Positions 25,317 through 34,580 of a stretch of DNA of 64,000 nt are shown here, piece by piece. How positions within the stretch are numbered: position 1 is the stretch's first letter; every line of letters begins with the position of its first letter. Location: NCBI GenBank assembly GCA_030538275.1, contig JAUNUH010000003.1, positions 155,779 to 219,778 of the forward strand, written 5' to 3'. The notes beneath the pieces were generated by a model that worked only from the letters and a program-made list of their open reading frames with translations, was not told the origin of the DNA and searched no databases. The position numbers were made by a program, and so were the translations under genes. Origin of the DNA: Flavobacteriaceae bacterium. Lineage in GTDB: Bacteria; Bacteroidota; Bacteroidia; Flavobacteriales; Weeksellaceae.

Positions 25317-25928
25317 ATGCAGTTCGTAGAAACTTTTTTTCTAGCAACACTTATGTCAATTTTGGGTTTTTTGCCCCCGGGAATGATGAATATGACCACA
25401 GTAAAAGTGGCATTGGAACAATCTCGTAAAAACGCACTCCAATTTATATTGGGAACATTGTTCATCATTGCCATTCAAGCCTATATAGCCTTGTATTTCT
25501 CCCAATATTTGGCGCAAAATCCCGATATAGTAAAAACGCTTTCCTATATTGGGATTTTTGTTTTTATAGCATTGGCTTTATTATTTTTTCGTCAGGCCAA
25601 ATCAAATAAAATCATTGGTGGAATCGCTGATGGAAGCTTGATCTCTGGAATCAAAATGGCATCGATGAACATGCTTGCGATTCCCTTTTTCTTGGCTTAC
25701 AGCACGGCTATGGAGGCATCTGGATTAATTCAAAACATTGTTCCCGATCGTTATTTCTTTGTTGCAGGAGCTGTTTTTGGCTGTTTTTTACTTTTTAGTG
25801 CGTATATGCTGCTTGCAGAATTTATTCAAAAAAGAGCTGTATTTGTTTCTCGAAATATCAATTATATTCTCTCGGGCTTGTTTGTTTTTCTTGCAGTAAT
25901 CACCACTTATAAGGTGATTTTTACTTAA
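25317..25928 (+). CDS. LysE family transporter
   Basis: 203 residues, six predicted membrane segments. The start MQFVETFFLATLMSILGFLPPGMMNMTTVKVAL has the LysE-family PPG motif in the first helix. These proteins export amino acids or related small molecules. Substrate not readable. Convergent with the GT39 gene, whose stop lies 22 nt away. Confidence 0.82.
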   Translation: MQFVETFFLATLMSILGFLPPGMMNMTTVKVALEQSRKNALQFILGTLFIIAIQAYIALYFSQYLAQNPDIVKTLSYIGIFVFIALALLFFRQAKSNKIIGGIADGSLISGIKMASMNMLAIPFFLAYSTAMEASGLIQNIVPDRYFFVAGAVFGCFLLFSAYMLLAEFIQKRAVFVSRNINYILSGLFVFLAVITTYKVIFT

Positions 25929-25950
25929 AATAAATGGGTTGTGACAAACA

Positions 25951-27576
25951 TTATTTGGGAACATATTCTACCAGCCACGCCTCTTCCAGCGATTCGCTGC
26001 GTGACAAAGGATTGATAAAATCCCAACTGAGCCGAGTTACACGAAAATGATCTGCGCGGTAGGATTTGTTGATATTAAATTTATTTCCTTTTAATTCGTT
26101 GGGATTGATATTACGCATCATTACCCAAAAAGGCTTATTCAAACGATTGAGATCTTTGCGTTCAATCTTTTGTGAAGTTCCGCCAATCATCCAATCCATA
26201 GGCCAACTATACTGCCCATCAACCATATACAAATTCCCTGGCTTGATGTTATGTTGTTGGGCTACAACGCCTAATGAATAGCCAGATTGATATTTTAACA
26301 ATTGAGGATAAAAAGTAGAGTTTAAATAAATGTTTGTAAATAAAATAAACCCTGCAGAAACCACTACCGTTCGTTCCAAGCGGCTTTCACTCTTCAAAAA
26401 CAACCAAATTATAAGTAAAATACTAGCCAAAAGAACAGCAAGCACAGGAATTTCATGCACCGCAAATGCAACAATTCCTAAAAATCCCAACAAAACAAAT
26501 CCCAAAGAGGCCAAAATGTATTGTGTGATTTGAAAAACTTTGGGCAATTTACTGCGATATTGCTGAAAATATAAAACAATGGTACCCGCAGTAAAAATGG
26601 CTACAAAAGGAAAAATAATATTCAGATAATGGGGGAGCTTGAAAGATGAAAAATTCATTACAATCAAAAATATTAAAACCGTCAAAATAGTCGAAATTTC
26701 TACAAGCTTCACCTGTCTAGTGATTGATTTAATTCGTAAAAATAAACTACTGTAAAACCAAATACTCCAAGGCAAAAATGTCCAAAGTATGGTATGAAAA
26801 TAAAAAAAATAATCATTCTGACTGGCACCTCCAAAATCTTCACCACTATATCTACCGGTAACTTGACCCATACTTATGAACTCAATTCCTTCCATTCCAA
26901 ATTGATGATAATATGCATAAAAAACCGGAACACAGGCCAGCGCAAAAGCAATTAAGCCCAAAACAAACTTAGGCTGCAAAAGCCGTTTCCAATAATGATG
27001 ATACAACACCATGAAAAACAAAAAGATTCCAATGACAGCAATGGCAATCAAGCCTTTTGTAGAAAAGGCAAATGCCGTGAAAATCCCACCCAAAACGGCT
27101 CCAGACCACGAGTTCAACTTCAAAAAGCGAACCCACTGCCAAACAGCCAAAACCGTGAATGCCGTAAGCACAGCATCTGTACGTACATCATGCATTCCCA
27201 AAACGATGGCTTGAGATGTAAGAAACATAAAGGCCGAAAGTCGCGAAATTTCTACATTATCATATAGCAAATTAGCGAGTTTAAAGGTTGCAAAACCTCC
27301 CAAAATCGTCAAAATTAATGCCGGTAAACGATATGCCCATTCCTCAAATCCAAAGATTTCAAAACTTAGTGCAGATAGCCAAAAATGCATGTGAGGTTTG
27401 TCCAAATAGGGATTTCCACCTTTCAAAATAGACAAATAATCTCCAGATTTGGCCATGCGCATCGCCATAGTGGCATGTTGTGCAGAGTCATTTTCCATTA
27501 ATGGCAAAAACAACCCAAATCCCAATGCAATGGCCAACAATAGATAAAGTAACAAATATGTACGAACCGAAATCAA
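25951..27576 (-). CDS. Glycosyltransferase family 39 membrane protein (PMT/ArnT-like)
   Basis: 541 residues with about 11 membrane helices. The first periplasmic loop carries LMENDSAQHATMAMRMAKSGDYL, containing the acidic catalytic-type residue of GT-C enzymes, then PYLDKPHMHFWLSALSFEIFGFEEWAYRLPA, typical of ArnT-like proteins using polyprenyl-phosphate sugars. The start is TTG at 27576, directly after the phoH stop codon; the next ATG would remove helix 1. Acceptor unknown (lipid A, protein or envelope glycan). Cotranscribed with phoH. Confidence 0.85.
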   Translation of the reverse strand: MISVRTYLLLYLLLAIALGFGLFLPLMENDSAQHATMAMRMAKSGDYLSILKGGNPYLDKPHMHFWLSALSFEIFGFEEWAYRLPALILTILGGFATFKLANLLYDNVEISRLSAFMFLTSQAIVLGMHDVRTDAVLTAFTVLAVWQWVRFLKLNSWSGAVLGGIFTAFAFSTKGLIAIAVIGIFLFFMVLYHHYWKRLLQPKFVLGLIAFALACVPVFYAYYHQFGMEGIEFISMGQVTGRYSGEDFGGASQNDYFFYFHTILWTFLPWSIWFYSSLFLRIKSITRQVKLVEISTILTVLIFLIVMNFSSFKLPHYLNIIFPFVAIFTAGTIVLYFQQYRSKLPKVFQITQYILASLGFVLLGFLGIVAFAVHEIPVLAVLLASILLIIWLFLKSESRLERTVVVSAGFILFTNIYLNSTFYPQLLKYQSGYSLGVVAQQHNIKPGNLYMVDGQYSWPMDWMIGGTSQKIERKDLNRLNKPFWVMMRNINPNELKGNKFNINKSYRADHFRVTRLSWDFINPLSRSESLEEAWLVEYVPK

Positions 27577-28557
27577 CTATTTCTCAATTTTGGCAGTATC
27601 TATTTTTTTATGCGTATGATCTTCTTCTTTGGCATAAGCATCGATAATCTTTTTCACAAGTTTGTGACGCACAACATCTTTACCGTCTAATTCAATAAAG
27701 GATATATCTTCTACTCCTTTCAAAATATGCATAGCCTCCTTCAAGCCAGATTTCTGCTTCAAGGGTAAATCTACCTGCCCCGGATCACCAGTGATGATAA
27801 ATTTGGCACTTTTGCCCATTCGCGTCAAGAACATCTTCATCTGTGAATGAGTCGTATTCTGCGCCTCATCCAATATTACAAATGCGTTGTCTAGCGTACG
27901 CCCACGCATAAAAGCCAGTGGAGCCACCTCTATAACACCGCGTTCAATATAATTTTGTAACTTCTCAAAATGAATCATATCCCGCAAAGCATCATACAAC
28001 GGTTGCATATACGGATCGAGTTTTTCTTTCAAATCACCCGGCAAAAAACCTAAACTCTCACCCGCCTCAACTGCCGGACGTGTAAGTATTATTCGTTTCA
28101 CTTCCTTGTTCTTCAAGGCACGCACAGCCAATGCTACACTCGTGTAAGTCTTTCCTGTACCTGCCGGCCCCGTAGCAAAAACCATGTCGTTTCGATTCAC
28201 AGCATCTACCAACTTGCGCTGATTGGCTGTAAGCGCTTTTACCAGAATTCCGCTCACTCCATGTACCAGAATTTCATCTTTAGAATTCATCGTAACACGA
28301 GGCGCAGAGCCATCAAAAATCTGAGTCAAATCCCTTTCATTCAATCGGTTGAAGTGCTGCATATGCAGTACAATATCTGCAATTTTACTTTCAAACAAAT
28401 TCAAATCCTCTTCATTCCCTTTTGCCGATAAATATCGACCACGTGCCGTAATCTTTAATTTGGGAAATTGAGCCGTGATGTTATCTAGATTTTTATTGTT
28501 TTCACCATAAAAATCCTGAACATTTATTTCTTTTAATTCAATTAATCTTTCGTGCAA
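27577..28557 (-). CDS. PhoH family ATPase
   Basis: 326 residues if it starts at the TTG at 28557 (LHERLIELKEINVQDFYG). A longer frame begins at another TTG at 28578, but that codon lies inside a -7 promoter box. N-terminal KH-like region (ARGRYLSAKG), then the P-loop domain: Walker A ATGPAGTGKTY, RPAVEAGESLGFLPGD, Walker B AFVILDEAQNTT and sensor FIITGDPGQVDLP. PhoH/PhoL proteins are ATPases linked to RNA metabolism (often next to ybeY in other bacteria). The gene leads a two-gene unit with the GT39 protein. Confidence 0.92.
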   Translation of the reverse strand: MHERLIELKEINVQDFYGENNKNLDNITAQFPKLKITARGRYLSAKGNEEDLNLFESKIADIVLHMQHFNRLNERDLTQIFDGSAPRVTMNSKDEILVHGVSGILVKALTANQRKLVDAVNRNDMVFATGPAGTGKTYTSVALAVRALKNKEVKRIILTRPAVEAGESLGFLPGDLKEKLDPYMQPLYDALRDMIHFEKLQNYIERGVIEVAPLAFMRGRTLDNAFVILDEAQNTTHSQMKMFLTRMGKSAKFIITGDPGQVDLPLKQKSGLKEAMHILKGVEDISFIELDGKDVVRHKLVKKIIDAYAKEEDHTHKKIDTAKIEK

Positions 28558-28575
28558 ATTTATTTTTTTGATACA

Positions 28576-28583
28576 CAAATTTA
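28576..28583 (-). promoter_or_regulatory. -7 box of the phoH unit
   Basis: TAAATTTG on the minus strand (28583-28576). With a start point about 7 nt on, the leader to the TTG at 28557 would be roughly 12 nt. A second TAAATTTG (28564-28557) overlaps that start codon itself. Confidence 0.5.
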
Positions 28584-28755
28584 ATGAATAATTTGGTTGA
28601 TTGATACTATTAATTTAGTTTCAATTCAGCAAAAATTAAATTCGTACTTTCGTTTCTGATTTTTATTTCAAGATTTTTTGTAAATTCATACCGCAATTGT
28701 TTAATTTCAAACTTTACCTTTGTCAATTCAAAACAAAACAAGTAATTTTTGAGAA

Positions 28756-28794
28756 ATGGCAAATGAAAATGTTAAATCTATAGCCAATTATTGA
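28756..28794 (+). CDS. Possible 12-codon upstream ORF (MANENVKSIANY)
   Basis: ATG at 28756 followed by 11 codons and a TGA whose last base is the A of the next gene's ATG (TGATG). A -7 box TACCTTTG sits at 28715-28722. The arrangement fits translational coupling, but a frame this short may be chance. Confidence 0.35.
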   Translation: MANENVKSIANY

Positions 28795-29618
28795 TGCCAG
28801 TAATTACACTGACAACAGACTTCGGAAATGCCGATCATAGTGTCGCAAGCGTGAAGGGTGCACTTCTCAAAGAAATGCCAGACGCGCGGCTTGTGGATAT
28901 CACACACGAGATTCAACCCTTTGATATTGCAGAAACAGCAATGGTCATTAAAAACGTTTACCCCAATTTTCCCGAAAATACCGTTCATATTATTGGTGTT
29001 GATGCCATTCCAGACAATAATGCCAGACTGCTCGCTGCCAAAATCGACGGGCATTACTTCCTGGCAGCAGACAATGGCGTGCTTTCCCTTATTCTAGCCG
29101 AACTCAAACCCGAAATTATGGTAGAAATCACCATCGGCAGATACAACCCGCAAAGCAATTTCCCTACTCGAGACATTTTTGTACCCGTCGCTTCACATCT
29201 CCTTCGTGGAGGAAAACTCGAAATTATTGGAAACACAACCAATACCTACAAAGAACTCAACTACACAAAACCCATCATGCAAAACGAAAAACTATTGGTA
29301 GGAATCGTAATCTCCATCGATAGATTCGGAAATATCATTACCAATATCAAAAAACAAACTTTTGAAGAGCATAGACGTGGTCGAAATTTTACCGTAAATG
29401 TCCGAAACCATCAATTCAAAAAAATCCTGAACCGATATGCAGACATTATTCTCGAATTCCCTCCCGGATTCAATGTTCACGGCGAAAAAATGGCCATTTT
29501 CAACGCTTCAGACTTTCTCGAAATCGCACTTTATAAATCAGACCCCAAAACCTTTGGAGGAGCAAACACACTCCTCGGAATCAACAAAGGAGACAATATC
29601 AGCATAGAATTCAATTAA
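28794..29618 (+). CDS. SAM hydroxide adenosyltransferase (DUF62, chlorinase/fluorinase superfamily)
   Basis: 274 residues from the ATG at 28794 (MPVITLTTDFGNADH). N-terminal domain with TLTTDFG and DITHEIQPFDIAETA; YFLAADNGVLSLI in the middle; C-terminal beta-barrel with ISIDRFGNIITNI. These are the marks of the SAM hydrolase group, which splits S-adenosylmethionine to adenosine and methionine. The halide-specific loop of true fluorinases cannot be judged by eye. hemJ starts on the very next base after its stop, so both are one transcript. Confidence 0.9.
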   Translation: MPVITLTTDFGNADHSVASVKGALLKEMPDARLVDITHEIQPFDIAETAMVIKNVYPNFPENTVHIIGVDAIPDNNARLLAAKIDGHYFLAADNGVLSLILAELKPEIMVEITIGRYNPQSNFPTRDIFVPVASHLLRGGKLEIIGNTTNTYKELNYTKPIMQNEKLLVGIVISIDRFGNIITNIKKQTFEEHRRGRNFTVNVRNHQFKKILNRYADIILEFPPGFNVHGEKMAIFNASDFLEIALYKSDPKTFGGANTLLGINKGDNISIEFN

Positions 29619-30158
29619 ATGGATTACCTCGTACTCAAAGCCATTCATATCATTTTTGTTGTAAGCTATTTCGCAGGCTTGTTCTACATCGTTCGCCTGT
29701 TTATCTACCATACAGAAGCACTAGAAGATATCGAACCCAAACGAACTATACTACACAAGCAATTCTCTTTTATGGAAGAAAGACTGTGGAATATCATCAC
29801 AGTTCCAGCATTTATCATAATGATTATCAGTGGAGTATATATACTTTACGCCACCAATTGGAGTTATCTCACACAGGCATGGATGCTCATCAAACTTGCA
29901 TTTGTCCTTTTATTGGGAATCTACCATTTCTGGTGCTGGAAAACCATGAAAAACCTACAAAATCAAATCACACAATACAGCTCTGTACGCCTGCGCATGA
30001 TGAACGAAGTCGCAACACTCATCCTTTTCGCTGTCGTTTTTGCCGTCGTGCTCAAATCCCTTTTTACGTTTTATTGGTATTGGACGTTTATTACATTTGT
30101 TCTGGTTGGCGCCCTCATCATGTTGATAGTCAAGATGGTAAATAGAAACAAAGCTTAA
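29619..30158 (+). CDS. hemJ: Protoporphyrinogen IX oxidase HemJ
   Basis: 179 residues, four to five membrane helices. The N-terminus MDYLVLKAIHIIFVVSYFAG contains the conserved His10 of HemJ, YIVRLFIYHTEA follows, FMEERLWNIITVPAF and WMLIKLAFVLLLGIYH carry further conserved residues, and RLRMMNEVATLILF is a family signature. HemJ oxidises protoporphyrinogen to protoporphyrin in heme synthesis. Its stop lies 12 nt before structured repeat B. UPF0093 is the same family. Confidence 0.9.
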   Translation: MDYLVLKAIHIIFVVSYFAGLFYIVRLFIYHTEALEDIEPKRTILHKQFSFMEERLWNIITVPAFIIMIISGVYILYATNWSYLTQAWMLIKLAFVLLLGIYHFWCWKTMKNLQNQITQYSSVRLRMMNEVATLILFAVVFAVVLKSLFTFYWYWTFITFVLVGALIMLIVKMVNRNKA

Positions 30159-30169
30159 TTTATTTTTTT

Positions 30170-30326
30170 GGGCGGTTTTTCGTGCTTTACGCTATACATC
30201 AGGGTCTGTATGCCTATAAAATGTGGTGTACAGTGAGTTCCTCTACGTTACACTCCCTGTACACCGCATTTTATGTGAGGCATACAAACCCTGCTGTGCC
30301 GCTACAATCACGACCGCAAACACCCA
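30170..30326 (+). repeat. Structured intergenic repeat, copy B
   Basis: After a T-rich lead comes GGCGGTTTTTCGTGCTTTAC, then GCTATA, an outer stem CAGGGT..TGTATGCC pairing with GGCATACA..ACCCTG, an inner stem TGTGGTGTACAGTGAG pairing with CTCCCTGTACACCGCA (both flanked by complementary A/T), a loop of about 15 nt, and GTGCCGCTACAATC followed by a GC-rich tail. It has the same plan as copies A and C with different stem bases. It sits between hemJ and gldF on the coding strand of both. Confidence 0.88.
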
Positions 30327-30420
30327 CCCAAAACTCCATTATTAGCCTTCCATATTTAATTTGAAATAAAATCCTAAATATTAATTCCACATTCTTCAAA
30401 CAGAAATAGCAATATTTATC

Positions 30421-30428
30421 TATTTTTG
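30421..30428 (+). promoter_or_regulatory. -7 box upstream of gldF
   Basis: TATTTTTG matches TAnnTTTG and lies 15 nt before the ATG at 30444. No clear TTTG at the -33 position. Confidence 0.45.
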
Positions 30429-30443
30429 CGGTTTAATAGTCGC

Positions 30444-31175
30444 ATGTTCACCATTTTTAAAAAAGAAATTAGAAGTTTTTTCGGAACCCCCGGCGCCTAT
30501 ATCGTTTCAAGTATTTTTGTACTGATTTGCGCGCTTTTTCTGTGGTTTTTTGATAATGAATACAACATTTTCAATCTCGGAACCGCATCATTGTCCACCT
30601 TTTTCTTCATTGCACCCTGGGCATTTCTTTTTCTCATTCCTGCACTCACCATGCGGCAATTGGCAGAGGAAAAACAAATGGGAACCCTCGATTGGCTTCT
30701 TACACAACCTATCAAAATTTCCAACCTAATTCTCGGAAAATATCTTTCTGTCCTGATTCTCATTGCCTTTATGTTGCTTTCTACGGCAATTTTTGTTTTT
30801 AGCATTCAATATTTTAGTATGGACGGCAAAATAGATACAGGCGCTATCATAAGCGGATATGCAGGTTTGTTTCTGCTGGGCAGCCTTTTTGCTGCCACCG
30901 GTTTGGCAGTTTCGTCCTTTACAGAAAATCAAGTAATTGCCTATGTTGGAACCGTTTTTTTATGTTTTTTAATGTATTATGGCTTTACAGGCTTGGCGTC
31001 CTATAACTTATTAGGCTCATTGGATTATTATGTGCAACAGGCTGGCGCCGAATTTCATTATAATTCATTCTTGAAGGGAATTATCGATACACGAGATTTA
31101 CTCTATTTTGTCGCAGTTTCTGTATTGTTTTTGTGTCTTGCGTATTTTTCATTAATCAAACTGTTGACAAGATGA
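30444..31175 (+). CDS. gldF: Gliding-associated ABC transporter permease GldF
   Basis: 243 residues from the ATG at 30444 (MFTIFKKEIRSFFGTPGAYI); the longer frame starts at a TTG inside the promoter region. Six membrane helices of the ABC-2 type; LTMRQLAEEKQMGTLDWLLTQPI is the characteristic cytoplasmic stretch of GldF. With GldG and an ATPase (GldA, not here) it forms a transporter needed for gliding in Flavobacterium johnsoniae; many non-gliding relatives also keep it. Its stop overlaps the gldG start (ATGA). Confidence 0.92.
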   Translation: MFTIFKKEIRSFFGTPGAYIVSSIFVLICALFLWFFDNEYNIFNLGTASLSTFFFIAPWAFLFLIPALTMRQLAEEKQMGTLDWLLTQPIKISNLILGKYLSVLILIAFMLLSTAIFVFSIQYFSMDGKIDTGAIISGYAGLFLLGSLFAATGLAVSSFTENQVIAYVGTVFLCFLMYYGFTGLASYNLLGSLDYYVQQAGAEFHYNSFLKGIIDTRDLLYFVAVSVLFLCLAYFSLIKLLTR

Positions 31176-32845
31176 AAAATAAAAAGTTAATTGGGACAGT
31201 CGTTGCTGCTATAACATTGCTTATCATTTCTGGACTGTTCTACATGCGTTGGGATCTAACAGAAGATAAAAGATATTCTTTTTCGGATTCTACCAAATCT
31301 GTTTTGGACAGCATCGATCAGCCTGTACAAATTAATGTTTTTTTGGATGGTGAACTCACCGGGAATTTTAGAGTTTTGCAAAACGAAACCAGATTTTTAC
31401 TCAATGAACTCAATCGAAGAAATTCACGAATTCAATATAAATTCATAGACGCACTCCAAGAAAATTTAAATATAGATTCGCTTCGCGCCATAGGTGTTGC
31501 AGACGTTTCTGTACCTACCAACGAAAAAATATTAAGAGTACTGCCTTTTGCTACCATTCAAACCCAAGGCAAAGCAGCAACAATTCCGCTGCTCTCTAAC
31601 AAAAAAATACCTATCGAGCAAAGAGCGCTCGCATCAGCAGATATTCTTGAAACTAATTTTATAAGAGAAATTTATAGATTAAGCTTCAAAAAACGAAAAA
31701 ATATAGGTCTAATCGTTCATCATGATGAATTATTACCAAATTATCTCGACGGACTGTTTCGTGTTGCTGCAAAGGATTATGATATAACGCCATATACGCA
31801 GCCTTTGCAGAATCCAGAGGGATCCCTTCAAATTTCTGATTTGGAGAATTTGAAAGAATTTGATGCCCTTATAGTGGCCAAACCTATTCGTCCTTTCTCG
31901 GATTTAGACAAACTTGTGCTGGATCAATATATTATGAACGGCGGAAAAATGCTCTGGATGACCGAAAGTGTAGATGCAGAAATGGATTCTCTTTTCAGAT
32001 CCCAACGAATCGTTTCATTCCCAAGAAATAATAATCTTACCGATTTGTTTTTTGCTTATGGCATTCGTATTATGCCTGCAGTAATCAAGGATTTGCAATC
32101 AGGTTATATCACTTTGGCCATTGGTGAAGCAGGCGATAACACTGCGTATGAGCAATTTCCCTGGCCGTATTTTCCGCTCAGCATTCCACGGGGAGAACAT
32201 CCCATCACACGCAAAATCTCCAATCCTTTGCGATTTGAATTTGCCAACCCTATAGAAATTCTTGAACGCGATTCTGTGAATGTAGATGTTTTACTCACGA
32301 CATCTGCTCAAGTTCAGTTACAACAACCCTTGAGCTATATCGATTTTTCTGAAATTGAAAAAACAAATACCGAAAATTATCCAACACAACCCGGAGTTTA
32401 TCCTATGGCGGTTTTGTTACAAGGTTATTTTAACTCGGCTTATAAAGGTCGTATCGAGTCACAAACTACACCCCATTTCAAAGCTCGCTCAGACCTCAAT
32501 GAAATGATTATCATCTCTGATGGCGATTTTGCCAAAAATCATATCTTCCGAGGAGAGCCTCTGCCATTAGGCGCCGACAAATATAGTATGAGACCAGATA
32601 TAGCTGCAGCACCCAATGTGATTTATGATAACGCAACTTTTATTATCAATTCTCTCGATTACCTCACTGGTGATGATATGATGATTGAATTACAGGAAAA
32701 GCAACGCACCATGCATTTACTGGATAAAAATCAAGTAGCTGCACAAAAAAATACTTGGAGATGGTACAACATCATTATTCCAATTTCTTTGATTTGGACT
32801 CTAGGACTCATAGGAATTTGGTGGCGAAGAAAACATTATTCTTAA
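31172..32845 (+). CDS. gldG: Gliding-associated ABC transporter protein GldG
   Basis: 557 residues, starting at the ATG that overlaps the gldF stop (ATGA). N-terminal membrane anchor (LIGTVVAAITLLIISGLFYM) followed by RWDLTEDKRYSFSDSTKSVLDSI, the classic GldG opening; a large extracytoplasmic substrate-binding-like part with LWMTESVDAEMDSL and MIIISDGDFAKNHIF; a C-terminal helix IIPISLIWTLGLIGIWW and basic tail. It acts with GldF in the inner membrane. Confidence 0.93.
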   Translation: MKNKKLIGTVVAAITLLIISGLFYMRWDLTEDKRYSFSDSTKSVLDSIDQPVQINVFLDGELTGNFRVLQNETRFLLNELNRRNSRIQYKFIDALQENLNIDSLRAIGVADVSVPTNEKILRVLPFATIQTQGKAATIPLLSNKKIPIEQRALASADILETNFIREIYRLSFKKRKNIGLIVHHDELLPNYLDGLFRVAAKDYDITPYTQPLQNPEGSLQISDLENLKEFDALIVAKPIRPFSDLDKLVLDQYIMNGGKMLWMTESVDAEMDSLFRSQRIVSFPRNNNLTDLFFAYGIRIMPAVIKDLQSGYITLAIGEAGDNTAYEQFPWPYFPLSIPRGEHPITRKISNPLRFEFANPIEILERDSVNVDVLLTTSAQVQLQQPLSYIDFSEIEKTNTENYPTQPGVYPMAVLLQGYFNSAYKGRIESQTTPHFKARSDLNEMIIISDGDFAKNHIFRGEPLPLGADKYSMRPDIAAAPNVIYDNATFIINSLDYLTGDDMMIELQEKQRTMHLLDKNQVAAQKNTWRWYNIIIPISLIWTLGLIGIWWRRKHYS

Positions 32846-32890
32846 TTATTTGTAGAAAAATAAGTAGGAAACTATTCATTCCGAAACTGC

Positions 32891-32898
32891 TATATTTG
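32891..32898 (+). promoter_or_regulatory. -7 box of the metal ABC importer operon
   Basis: TATATTTG, exact TAnnTTTG, 16 nt before the ATG at 32915. The -33 element is not convincing. Confidence 0.5.
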
Positions 32899-32914
32899 TG
32901 TAATATTCAATAAA

Positions 32915-33841
32915 ATGAAGCGGCTGTACTTGGTTTATACGTTGATGGCAATGATTTGTATGACAAGCTCCTGTCGTAATCAAAAAGATTCACCCCAGCC
33001 CAAAATCGTAACAACTACAACTATGATTACTGATTTGGTGCATCAAATAGGAGGTGATTCTATTGTAGTGGTTGGATTGATGAAAGCGGGTATAGATCCA
33101 CATACCTACAAAGCCAGTGAAGGAGATGTGCATCAACTCAGTTCGGCACAGGCTATATTCTATAATGGCTTACATCTGGAAGGAAAAATGGCCGATGTTT
33201 TCAAAAAAATGAATAAATCTGGCTATCAAACCTACGCTATAAGCGATGCGCTGCTTCCAGAGGATATAATCAGTTCTACTGATTTTTCTGGAAATTATGA
33301 TCCACATATTTGGTTTTCTATTCAAAACTGGAAAAAAGCAGCCATGTATGTTTCAGGAGTTTTGTCTGAACTCCATCCCAATAATAAAATGTATTACGAA
33401 AATAATTTATGTAAATATTTGCAGTCATTGGATGATATGGCTGTGGAATTACAAAAAAAAATAAATAAAATTCCTTCCGAAAAAAAAATCTTAATCACTG
33501 CTCACGATGCATTTGGGTATTTTGCAAAAGAGTTTGATTTTCAAGTAAAAGGCCTTCAGGGTTTTTCGTCAGCTGCTGAAGCTGGAACTGCAAATATGAT
33601 TGCATTGGCAGAGTTTATTGCAGAAAATGAAATTCCTGCCATATTTGTAGAAAGCTCTGTGCCAGAAAAAACAATGATTGCCTTGCAAATGGCAGTTGAA
33701 AATAGAGGATTTAATGTGCGAATTGGAGGGATGCTATATTCAGACGCTCTAGGAAATCCAGAAACACCACAAGGAACATACATCGGAATGTATCATGCCA
33801 ATATAGAAACCATAACGAAAGCTTTATATGTCAGAGAATAA
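32915..33841 (+). CDS. Metal ABC transporter substrate-binding lipoprotein (Mn/Zn type)
   Basis: 308 residues. Signal peptide with lipobox TSSC (Cys20). Cluster A-I binding protein: first ligand His in [14 protein letters not shown], second in YDPHIWFS, then [12 protein letters not shown] and [10 protein letters not shown], and the final Asp region [10 protein letters not shown]. The missing His-rich loop argues for Mn2+ (MntA/TroA-like) over ZnuA, but this is not decisive. The following ATPase gene overlaps by 14 nt; four genes form one operon. Confidence 0.9.
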   Translation: MKRLYLVYTLMAMICMTSSCRNQKDSPQPKIVTTTTMITDLVHQIGGDSIVVVGLMKAGIDPHTYKASEGDVHQLSSAQAIFYNGLHLEGKMADVFKKMNKSGYQTYAISDALLPEDIISSTDFSGNYDPHIWFSIQNWKKAAMYVSGVLSELHPNNKMYYENNLCKYLQSLDDMAVELQKKINKIPSEKKILITAHDAFGYFAKEFDFQVKGLQGFSSAAEAGTANMIALAEFIAENEIPAIFVESSVPEKTMIALQMAVENRGFNVRIGGMLYSDALGNPETPQGTYIGMYHANIETITKALYVRE

Positions 33842-34580
33842 TTTAGCCATTCAAGTAGATGATCTCACCGTGGCATATCATCAAAAACCGGTGTTGTGGG
33901 ATATTGATTTACAAATTCCTAAAGGAGTTCTTATGGCCATTGTAGGGCCTAATGGTGCGGGTAAATCAACTTTGTTAAAAACTATTCTGAATATTATAAA
34001 TCCCTTGGCGGGCACCATTTTAATTCATGGTACTGATTTCTTTCATCAAAAAAAAAATATAGCCTATGTACCTCAACGTAGTAGTGTGGATTGGGATTTT
34101 CCAACAACTGTTTTGGATGTTGTGCTTATGGGAACTTATGGTCGATTGGGTTGGTTGAAACGACCTGGAAAAAATGAAAAGAGAGCGGCTTGGGAAGCTT
34201 TGCAAAAAGTGGGATTGCAGGATTTTGCGCATCGACAGATATCACAACTATCTGGTGGTCAGCAACAACGGGTTTTTTTGGCTCGAGCTTTGGTGCAACA
34301 GGCAGAAATTTATTTTCTGGACGAACCTTTTCAAGGAGTAGATGCTACCACCGAGCAATCTATCATAGTATTGTTGAAGGAATTACAACAACAAGGCAAA
34401 ACTGTAATCGTTGTTCATCATGATTTGGATACCGTATCCGAATATTATAATTGGGTAACACTACTCAATGTGCGTGTGATTGATTCTGGACCGGTTTCTA
34501 AAGTTTTTACGACTCAGAATCTTAAACTTACCTATGGCAACAAGCATTCTTTTGATTATTTAATCGGTAGCCATGATTGA
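33828..34580 (+). CDS. Metal ABC transporter ATP-binding protein
   Basis: 250 residues. Walker [11 protein letters not shown]-loop [20 protein letters not shown] (the SVDWDFP wording is typical of the Mn/Zn family), signature [15 protein letters not shown], Walker [16 protein letters not shown] and H-loop VVHHDL. Overlaps the gene before by 14 nt and the first permease gene by 8 nt. Confidence 0.94.
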   Translation: MSENNLAIQVDDLTVAYHQKPVLWDIDLQIPKGVLMAIVGPNGAGKSTLLKTILNIINPLAGTILIHGTDFFHQKKNIAYVPQRSSVDWDFPTTVLDVVLMGTYGRLGWLKRPGKNEKRAAWEALQKVGLQDFAHRQISQLSGGQQQRVFLARALVQQAEIYFLDEPFQGVDATTEQSIIVLLKELQQQGKTVIVVHHDLDTVSEYYNWVTLLNVRVIDSGPVSKVFTTQNLKLTYGNKHSFDYLIGSHD

